Below are positions 19,959-26,769 of a DNA stretch of 64,000 nucleotides, piece after piece. This DNA is from Akkermansia massiliensis (GTDB taxonomy: Bacteria > Verrucomicrobiota > Verrucomicrobiia > Verrucomicrobiales > Akkermansiaceae), in NCBI RefSeq assembly GCF_018847375.1, contig NZ_CP072036.1, forward strand, positions 2,985,080 through 3,049,079, given 5' to 3'. A model generated the notes under the pieces. It was given only the letters and a program-made list of their open reading frames with translations. It was not told where the DNA came from and made no database searches. The position numbers and the translations under genes are program-made. Numbering within the stretch: position 1 is the stretch's first letter; each line of letters begins with the position of its first letter.

Positions 19959-21163
19959 CCGTTTTTTCCTGCGGCATAGGCCCGCTTCACCCCTCCCCGG
20001 CCCTGCTGGACAAACTGGCAGAGGCGCAGAGCCTGTACGCTTCCGCCGCCCTGCTGAAGGAGTGCCCGCCCTGCAACGCACGGCGCGTCCCCATCGGCAG
20101 GAACGCGCGGGAACAGGCGCGGGAGGCGCTGGAAGAAGCCCGGCAGGGCGGAAACGTGGTGGTGCTGGCTTCCGGAGACGCCCTGTTTCACGGGATGGGA
20201 GGCACGCTCCGGTCCCTGGCCTGTGACGGGGACAGGCTGGAATTCATCCCGGCCCCCACCGCGTTCCAGGCCCTGTTCCACCGCCTGGGCATGCCGTGGG
20301 ACCGCGCCCGGTGCTTCAGCGCGCACAGCACGGAATATATTCCGTGGGGGGAAATTCTGGCCCAGCCGCTCGCCGTCATCTACGGTGGCCATCCCTTCAC
20401 CGCCTGCCGCCTGGCCGCGGCGGCCATGGAGTTCCATCCGTCAGCGGCGGGGCGTTCCGCCGTGGCGGCCCAATGCCTGGGAATGGCTGACGAGCGCATT
20501 CTGCAAGGAACCCTGGCGGAGCTGGCCCGGGAGGAATGCTCCCCTACTTCCATGCTCCTGCTGCTGCCGGACAACCGCCCCGGAGCCGCGCCCGTCCTGC
20601 CGCTGGGACTGCCGGCGGACTTTTATGAAAAGGAGAACAACCTGATTACGGCGGAGGAAGTGAGGGCGGTCATCCTGTCCAAGCTGCGCCTACCTGCCTG
20701 GGGCGTGCTGTGGGACGTGGGAGCCGGAAGCGGCTCCATCGGCCTGGAAGCCGCCGCCCTGCGCCCCGGACTTTCCGTGTACGGGCTGGAACGGCAGGCT
20801 GGCCGCCTGGAACTGATCCGCCGGAACTGCCGGAAGCTGGGGTGCGTGAATTACGCCTGCATGCAGGGAGAAGCGCCGGAGGCCCTGGACGCGTTGCCCA
20901 AGCCCGACCGCATTTTCACGGGAGGAGGGGGCGCCGGGCTGGAATCCATCATGCAGGCCTGTTTTGACGCCCTGAACCCCGGCGGCCTTCTGGTAGCCTC
21001 CGCCGTAACCACGGAAAGCGAGCACCTGCTTTACGGCTGGAACGCCGCCGCACGCACGGGGATGTTCTCCCTGGACATCGCCTCCGAATCTCCCATTGCC
21101 GGAACCTACCACCATCTGCGGCACGGCAACCGCATCACCCTTTTCACCTATTCCCGCGCATGA
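19946..21163 (+). CDS. cbiET: Cobalt-precorrin-7 C5-methyltransferase / C15-methyltransferase-decarboxylase fusion
   Basis: A 405-residue bifunctional protein comparable to CobL. Residues 1 to about 205 are CbiE (tetrapyrrole methylase fold: FSCGIGPLHPSPALLDKL, VVVLASGDALFHGMG). Residues about 215-405 are CbiT, a Rossmann methyltransferase, with NNLITAEEVRAVILSKL and the SAM-binding loop WDVGAGSGSIGLEAAAL. Together they methylate C5 and C15 and remove the acetate carboxyl at C12. The start overlaps cbiD by 13 bases and the end overlaps the next gene by four. The fusion is common in other bacteria. Confidence 0.93.
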   Translation: MPPLTVFSCGIGPLHPSPALLDKLAEAQSLYASAALLKECPPCNARRVPIGRNAREQAREALEEARQGGNVVVLASGDALFHGMGGTLRSLACDGDRLEFIPAPTAFQALFHRLGMPWDRARCFSAHSTEYIPWGEILAQPLAVIYGGHPFTACRLAAAAMEFHPSAAGRSAVAAQCLGMADERILQGTLAELAREECSPTSMLLLLPDNRPGAAPVLPLGLPADFYEKENNLITAEEVRAVILSKLRLPAWGVLWDVGAGSGSIGLEAAALRPGLSVYGLERQAGRLELIRRNCRKLGCVNYACMQGEAPEALDALPKPDRIFTGGGGAGLESIMQACFDALNPGGLLVASAVTTESEHLLYGWNAAARTGMFSLDIASESPIAGTYHHLRHGNRITLFTYSRA

Positions 21164-23778
21164 ATACCGCCCGTTTTCCCATCCATTTCATAGGAGCCGG
21201 CCCCGGGGCCGAAGACCTGATTACCGAACGAGGCGCCGCCCTCCTGAAGGAGGCCGACGTAGTCGTGTATGCCGGGTCCCTGGTCAACCCGGGGCACCTC
21301 AAGCGCTGCCGCCCGGAGGCGGAACTTCATGACAGCGCCAGAATGAACCTGGAGGAACAGGTGGAAGTCATGGCACGGGGGGTGCTGGAAGGAAAGAAGG
21401 TGGTGCGCCTCCACACGGGGGACCCGTCCATGTACGGAGCCATCGCGGAGCAATTCGACCTGCTTGACAAAAAGGGCATTGAATCCATTGTGGTGCCGGG
21501 AGTCAGCAGCGTTTTTGCCGCCGCCGCGGCCTTGCGCACGGAGCTGACCTATCCCGGAATTGCCCAGAGCCTGGTGCTGACGCGCACCCCGGGAAGAACG
21601 CCCATGCCCTCCGGGGAAGCCTGCGAGGCCTTTGCCAAAACGGGCGCCACGCTGGCATTCTTCCTCAGCGCGGGGAAGCTGGATGAACTGGCCGCACGGC
21701 TTATCTCCGCCGGGAAATCCCCCGATACGGCGGCGGCGGTAGTGTACCGCGCCACCTGGCCGGATGAAAAGATCATCCGCGGCACGCTGTCCACCATCGC
21801 GGCGGAAACGGCGCGGGCGGGCATCGGCAGGCAGGCCCTCATCCTGGTGGGTGACGCCATCGGCGCGCACGACTGCGGGCAGTCCCTGCTCTATCACGGC
21901 CAATTCAGCCACGGCTACCGGAATGAGAAGGAAGACGAACGGTTCAACGGAAGCTGCGCCTTTTACGCCTTCACGGCCAAGGGCGCCCGGAAGGCGGCTG
22001 AAATATCCCAGTCCCTGGGAAAAACCGTTATTTACTCCGTATGCAGGAATGAGGAGGAAGAAGGAGTGAACCGGGTGAAGCCGGAAGATTTTGACCAGCT
22101 TCTGGCCCGGCAGTGGAACCAGTTTGACGCCCACGTCTTTGTGGGGGCCACGGGCATCGCCATCAGGAAAACCGCTCCCCTGCTCCGGGACAAGGCCACG
22201 GACCCGGCGGTGCTTTCCTGCTCCGAATCCGGTTCCCACCTTATTCCCCTGCTCTCCGGGCACCTGGGCGGCGGCAACCGCCTGGCGCGCAGGCTGGCCC
22301 GCATCAGCGGAGGGGAAGCCGTCATCACCACCGCCACGGATACGCGGGGAATGACCGCCTTTGACGAAGCGGCGGCCAGGGAAAAGGCCTGTGTTCTCAA
22401 TCCGGACGCCATTAAAACCCTGAACGCCGCCCTGCTGGCCGGAGACACCATCCTCTTCCACGGTCCGCAGGAGATTTACGAACGTTACTGGAAGGACTGC
22501 CCCAAGGTCATTCCGGCGGAAACGGGCGGTAAGGATACCACGGAAACGCCGGATACTCCCGCCGTGTACTGGGATGCGGTTCCGCCAGAAACCGGGGGGG
22601 AAACGCCTGTACTGTCCATCCGGTCCGCCTCCTTCGTGCTTGGAATAGGCTGTAAAAAAGGGACGGACCCCGACCTGTTGAAACAAAGCGCGGAGGAATT
22701 TCTGCACCGGGAGGGAATCTCCCGTACCCAGTTGAAAGCCCTTGCCTCCTGCACGCTCAAGGAGCAGGAGTCGGCCATCCTGGCCCTGGCTGAACAATGG
22801 GGAGTGCCGTTCCAGGTTTTTACGCCCGCGCAGCTGGACAGCGTGGAAATCCCCACGCCGTCAGACGCCGTTTTTGAAAAAACGGGGACTCATTCCGTTT
22901 CCGAGGCTTCCGCCATTCTGGCCTCCGGGGGTAAAATCAGCACTCCTAAAACCGTTTGCGGCGGGAACGTCACGCTGGCCCTGGCAACGTGCCCGCACGG
23001 CAGCCGGAACAAGGCCCGTCAAGGAGCCGGAAATGTCATCGTCATCGGGCTGGGGTCCGGGTCTCCGGGCCAGCTTACGCCGGAAGCGGCGGCAGCCATG
23101 GAGCAATGCACCTGCATAGCCGGCTACACCAAATACCTGGATTTCATCCGGGAACGCATCCACGGGAAAAAGATGATCCAGACCGGGATGATGGGGGAAG
23201 TGCCGCGGTGCACGGCCGCGCTGGAAGCGGCTCTGAACGGGGAAAATGTCTGCATGGTCTGCTCCGGTGACCCGGGCATCCTGGCCATGGCCGGGCTGCT
23301 CTACGAAATGAGGAAGGAAAACGAACGCTTTTCCCCGGTCCGCATTGAAGTGCTCCCGGGAATTACGGCGGCCAGCATTTCCGCCTCCGCGCTGGGGGCG
23401 CCCCTCCAGAACGGCTTCTGCCTGTTGAGCCTGTCCGACCTGCTGGTCCCTGCGGAGGAAATCCGTGCCAACCTGGAGCAAAGCGCCGGAACGGCGCTGC
23501 CCGTGGTCCTTTACAACCCCGCCGGACGCAAACGCCGCCATCTGCTGGAGGAGGCCCTGCGCATCTTCCGGAACCAACGCGGGGGGAAAAACCTCTGCGC
23601 CTACGTGAAGCACGCGGGGCGCCCGGCCCAACGGAAATGGGTGGGGACGCTGGACGAATTCCCGCTGGAGGACGTGGACATGTCCACGCTGGTGCTTCTG
23701 GGAGGCCCCAGGACCATCAGGGACGGAGACGTCCTTTTTGAACGGAGAGGCTACGCCGACAAATACGGAATATCCTGA
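21160..23778 (+). CDS. cbiFGH: CbiF-CbiG-CbiH triple fusion
   Basis: An 872-residue protein with three complete enzymes in line. Residues 1 to about 253 are CbiF (cobalt-precorrin-4 C11-methyltransferase; IHFIGAGPGAEDLIT, RLHTGDPSMYGA). Residues about 265-610 are CbiG (cobalt-precorrin-5A hydrolase), with the N-terminal motif VFVGATGIAIRKTAP and LLSGHLGGGNRLARR, and a C-terminal part starting FVLGIGCKKGTDPDLL. Residues about 625-872 are CbiH (cobalt-factor III C17-methyltransferase; VIVIGLGSGSPGQLTPEA, VCMVCSGDPGILAMA). CbiH, CbiF and CbiG act in sequence, so the fusion could channel the labile ring-contraction intermediates. It is translationally coupled to cbiET. The three-enzyme fusion is larger than the usual CbiG-H or CbiF-G pairs. 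Confidence 0.92.
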   Translation: MNTARFPIHFIGAGPGAEDLITERGAALLKEADVVVYAGSLVNPGHLKRCRPEAELHDSARMNLEEQVEVMARGVLEGKKVVRLHTGDPSMYGAIAEQFDLLDKKGIESIVVPGVSSVFAAAAALRTELTYPGIAQSLVLTRTPGRTPMPSGEACEAFAKTGATLAFFLSAGKLDELAARLISAGKSPDTAAAVVYRATWPDEKIIRGTLSTIAAETARAGIGRQALILVGDAIGAHDCGQSLLYHGQFSHGYRNEKEDERFNGSCAFYAFTAKGARKAAEISQSLGKTVIYSVCRNEEEEGVNRVKPEDFDQLLARQWNQFDAHVFVGATGIAIRKTAPLLRDKATDPAVLSCSESGSHLIPLLSGHLGGGNRLARRLARISGGEAVITTATDTRGMTAFDEAAAREKACVLNPDAIKTLNAALLAGDTILFHGPQEIYERYWKDCPKVIPAETGGKDTTETPDTPAVYWDAVPPETGGETPVLSIRSASFVLGIGCKKGTDPDLLKQSAEEFLHREGISRTQLKALASCTLKEQESAILALAEQWGVPFQVFTPAQLDSVEIPTPSDAVFEKTGTHSVSEASAILASGGKISTPKTVCGGNVTLALATCPHGSRNKARQGAGNVIVIGLGSGSPGQLTPEAAAAMEQCTCIAGYTKYLDFIRERIHGKKMIQTGMMGEVPRCTAALEAALNGENVCMVCSGDPGILAMAGLLYEMRKENERFSPVRIEVLPGITAASISASALGAPLQNGFCLLSLSDLLVPAEEIRANLEQSAGTALPVVLYNPAGRKRRHLLEEALRIFRNQRGGKNLCAYVKHAGRPAQRKWVGTLDEFPLEDVDMSTLVLLGGPRTIRDGDVLFERRGYADKYGIS

Positions 23779-23821
23779 CCTGATCCGGAAAGACAGCATC
23801 CGCAGAATTTGCCTGTTTCCC

Positions 23822-25705
23822 ATGAATAAGCCTTTTCACGCCTTCTGCATCGCCTCCACCCAGTCCGGGGGAGGCAAGACCACGGTATCCCTCGCCCTGA
23901 TGGCGGCGCTCTCCGCCCGGGGATTACGCGTGCAGGCCTTCAAGTGCGGCCCGGACTACATTGACCCCTCCTTCCACCGGCAGGCGACGGGATTGCCTTC
24001 CTTCAATCTGGATACGTGGATGATGGGGAAAAACGGAGTCCGTTCCCAATGGGCACGGCACGCCTCCTGCGCGGACATCGCTATTTGCGAAGGGGTCATG
24101 GGCCTCTTTGACGCCAGAACGCCGGAAAGCCTGGAAGGAAGCACGGCGGACTGCGCCCTTACGCTCGGATTGCCCGTCCTGCTGGTGGTTCAGGCGCGGG
24201 GCATGGCGGGATCCATTGCCGCCGTCGTCCGCGGCTTCTCCCAGCACCATCCCGGCCTGAACATAGCGGGAGTTATTGCCAACGGCGTGGGAAGCGCCGC
24301 GCACGCAGACCTTCTGCGCCGGGCGCTGGACCACCACAGGATGCCGCCGCTGGTGGCGGCGTTCCCCAAAAACGCGGAATGGACGCTCCCGGAACGGCAG
24401 CTGGGCCTGGTTCCCGCGGAAGAGGAAGCCCGGCAGCAATCCTGGTTCCTCCGGCTGGCGGCAGAGGCAGAAAAGCGCGTCAACTGGGAACTGCTGATGA
24501 ACATCACGGAACGCAGACGTCCGGAACCGCTGAAAGTTCCCCTGCCGCCCGCCCCTCCCCACGGGATTCTGGCCGTAGCCCGGGATAATGCCTTCTGTTT
24601 TTACTACGGGGACAACCTGGAACGGCTGAAGCAAACGGGCTGGGACATCACCTGCTTTTCTCCGCTGGAAGACACCGCCCTTCCGGAAGGAACCCAGGCC
24701 CTCTACCTGGGGGGCGGCTATCCGGAAACCTTCGCAAGCCGCCTGGAAAGCAATGAGGCCATGCGGAAGGCCATCCTGGAATTTGCCCGGAACGGAGGGG
24801 AAATCTTTGCCGAATGCGGCGGTTACATGTACCTATGCAAGGAACTGGCGCTTCCGGACGGGACAAGCAGGAACATGTGCGGAGTCATTGACGGGACGGC
24901 GCGGATGGGGGAAAAACTCCGTTCCCTGGGATACCGGGAAGCCATGATGGAAACGGGAGCCCCGTTCGGGCTGCCTTTCACCCGCATCCGCGGCCATGAA
25001 TTCCATTGGTCCCGAATTGAACTGAACCGGCCCTACCCGCCCCTTTACACAGTGACGGACAAGAATGGAAACAAGAGCCGGGAAGGAGTGGCGGATGGGA
25101 ACGTGAAGGCCGGCTACATCCACCTGTACTGGGGAACGGAAACCCCGGACCACCCGCAGGAGCCTCAGCCGGGGCTGGGGCGCGTCATCCTGCTCAACGG
25201 AGCCTCCAGCGCGGGAAAGAGCACGCTGGCCCGGTCCATGCAGCGCCTGATGAAGGGGAATGCCATGATCTTCTCCATGGACGATTATCTGGCCATGAGC
25301 CGGGGAAGGCATGAAAACGCCCTGGACGCCGTCCGGGAAACCGGGCTCCCCTTCATCGAGTCCTTCCACGCCGCCATTGCGGAGGCCGCGCGGAAAGGCG
25401 CCCTGGTCATCGTGGACCACGTCATCGGCGAATCCCGCGCCTGGGTTCAAGACCTCCTGAACCGCCTGAGCGGCATTCCCCGCGCCCTCATCAAAGTGGA
25501 CTGCCGGGAGGACATCCTGCTGGAACGCGAGCGGAACCGTACCGACCGGACTCCGGACCCGGCCCATGCGGAGCGCCAATACGGAAGCATTCACCAGAAT
25601 TTCCCGCATGACTTCTCCATAGACACATCGGAAGCGACGCCCCGGGAATGCGCCCAGAAACTCATGGAACAGCTTCCACCGGAATTCAGGGCGACGCAGG
25701 AATGA
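23822..25705 (+). CDS. cbiA: Cobyrinate a,c-diamide synthase fused to a CPT-like P-loop kinase
   Basis: A 627-residue protein. Residues 1 to about 448 are CbiA, which amidates the a and c side chains: an N-terminal P-loop (ASTQSGGGKTTVSLALM), the KCGPDYIDPSFH block, and a class I glutaminase domain with nucleophile Cys332 (FAECGGYMYL) and His434 (GYIHLYWG). Residues about 452-627 are a separate kinase domain of the chloramphenicol phosphotransferase family: Walker A NGASSAGKSTLARSMQ, the acidic pair in IFSMDDYL, and ALVIVDHVIGES. The start MNKPFHAFCIAS is 43 bases after cbiFGH and removes an unrelated leader. The kinase substrate is unknown. It closes the operon. A short hairpin with an ATTTT-like tail lies in the 60 bp before cobO but is weak. 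Confidence 0.9.
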   Translation: MNKPFHAFCIASTQSGGGKTTVSLALMAALSARGLRVQAFKCGPDYIDPSFHRQATGLPSFNLDTWMMGKNGVRSQWARHASCADIAICEGVMGLFDARTPESLEGSTADCALTLGLPVLLVVQARGMAGSIAAVVRGFSQHHPGLNIAGVIANGVGSAAHADLLRRALDHHRMPPLVAAFPKNAEWTLPERQLGLVPAEEEARQQSWFLRLAAEAEKRVNWELLMNITERRRPEPLKVPLPPAPPHGILAVARDNAFCFYYGDNLERLKQTGWDITCFSPLEDTALPEGTQALYLGGGYPETFASRLESNEAMRKAILEFARNGGEIFAECGGYMYLCKELALPDGTSRNMCGVIDGTARMGEKLRSLGYREAMMETGAPFGLPFTRIRGHEFHWSRIELNRPYPPLYTVTDKNGNKSREGVADGNVKAGYIHLYWGTETPDHPQEPQPGLGRVILLNGASSAGKSTLARSMQRLMKGNAMIFSMDDYLAMSRGRHENALDAVRETGLPFIESFHAAIAEAARKGALVIVDHVIGESRAWVQDLLNRLSGIPRALIKVDCREDILLERERNRTDRTPDPAHAERQYGSIHQNFPHDFSIDTSEATPRECAQKLMEQLPPEFRATQE

Positions 25706-25765
25706 AGAGAGGAATGGCCTACGGCGGAGAACAGGTTTACCTGAGAGTTTTCAGAAGAGAATATC

Positions 25766-26293
25766 TTAAAACTCAACATTCCTCTGAGCCTTGATTCCCT
25801 GCTGAAAGGCATGCCTGACACATTCAATCCGGCTCACGGTATCGGCCACGGCGATCATTTCCTCCGGAGCATCCCGGCCTGTCAGGACAACGACCTTTCC
25901 GGGGGTAATTTTTTTCAAAGCATCCACGACTTCCACAACGGAAATGAAACCGTAATTCAGGGGGTAAAAAATCTCGTCCAGAATCACGGTTTTCAAGGAT
26001 TCGTCCTCCAGCCTCTGCCGGGCCAGCCGCCAGCCGTCACGGGCGGCGGAAGCGTGGCGTTCACGGGACTCTTCATCCCTGGCGCGGCCCGTAAATCCGG
26101 CCCCGGAACAGACCACCTCCGCATTCGGAAACTGCCGGAGAGCCACCACCTCCCCATAGGAACCGTCGTGCTTGATAAACTGAATTACGGCCACTTTCCC
26201 GCCATGCCCCAACGCGCGCAGGGCCATGCCGAAGGCGGAAGTCGTCTTTCCCTTGCCGGGCCCGGTCAGGACAAGAATGCGGGAGCCTTTCAT
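25766..26293 (-). CDS. cobO: Corrinoid adenosyltransferase, CobO/BtuR type
   Basis: A 175-residue ATP:cob(I)alamin adenosyltransferase that attaches the 5'-deoxyadenosyl ligand. The P-loop is LVLTGPGKGKTTSAFGMA, followed by GGKVAVIQFIKHDGSYGE and the Asp-Glu motif TVILDEIFYPLNYGF, all typical of CobO. The start MKGSRILVL matches the short CobO N-terminus; an ATG nine bases upstream is also possible, and longer extensions have no family match. It converges on cbiA with only 60 bp between stops, so it is a separate transcript of the same pathway. The upstream 230 bp (26294-26520) shows no gene and no riboswitch that I can defend. Confidence 0.92.
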   Translation of the reverse strand: MKGSRILVLTGPGKGKTTSAFGMALRALGHGGKVAVIQFIKHDGSYGEVVALRQFPNAEVVCSGAGFTGRARDEESRERHASAARDGWRLARQRLEDESLKTVILDEIFYPLNYGFISVVEVVDALKKITPGKVVVLTGRDAPEEMIAVADTVSRIECVRHAFQQGIKAQRNVEF

Positions 26294-26534
26294 GCCCGGC
26301 ATTATACAGCCCCTGAGAGTAATACCCAACCCAAATTCCCCTTGATTCCCGGCGTAAAATGCACTACCGGTCTCCGCATTCCCCTGCTGGTCAGGGATAA
26401 AACATCTCCACCGGCAGCACAAAATTTCATGAAGCACAGGCACTCATGCCATCTCCACAAACCTGCGGGCAGACGTGAATAGGACTTTACAGAACCGCCC
26501 TCCTCACGGTAGCTTATGCCCGCGCTTGTTGCAT

Positions 26535-26622
26535 GGAGAGATGGCAGAGCGGTTTAATGCAGCGGTCTTGAAAACCGCCGTGGGGCAACCCACCGTGGGT
26601 TCGAATCCCACTCTCTCCGCCA
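26535..26622 (+). tRNA. tRNA-Ser (anticodon TGA)
   Basis: Acceptor arms GGAGAGA (26535-26541) and TCTCTCC (26612-26618) pair perfectly, with an encoded CCA at 26620-26622. The anticodon loop reads CTTGAAA with anticodon TGA. A long class II variable arm (GTGGGGCAACCCAC) and a T-loop GGTTCGAATCC are present. Class II structure and anticodon both indicate serine. It lies at the boundary between the B12 genes and the glycosyltransferase locus. Confidence 0.96.
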
Positions 26623-26769
26623 GTTTTCAGATTTTAAGATGAGTAAAACCCTCGGTTTCTCAAGGTTTTTCGTTTCCAGGCTGTAGTGTTCTGTGCTGTG
26701 GCATGAATCTCCTGTACATCTTTTCAAAAGGGACCTATATACTTAGTAACAAGTAAATAACTCTAATTT

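Noticed and set aside
25706..25765. Terminator between cbiA and cobO
   Set aside because: Only a four- to five-base stem (CAGG/CCTG) followed by AGAGTTTT is seen; too weak to call.
26303..26500. Possible second cobalamin riboswitch upstream of cobO on the minus strand
   Set aside because: GGGGAA-type and CCGG elements occur, but the B12-box (AGtCaGgA..CC) and a closing helix could not be found in the right order.
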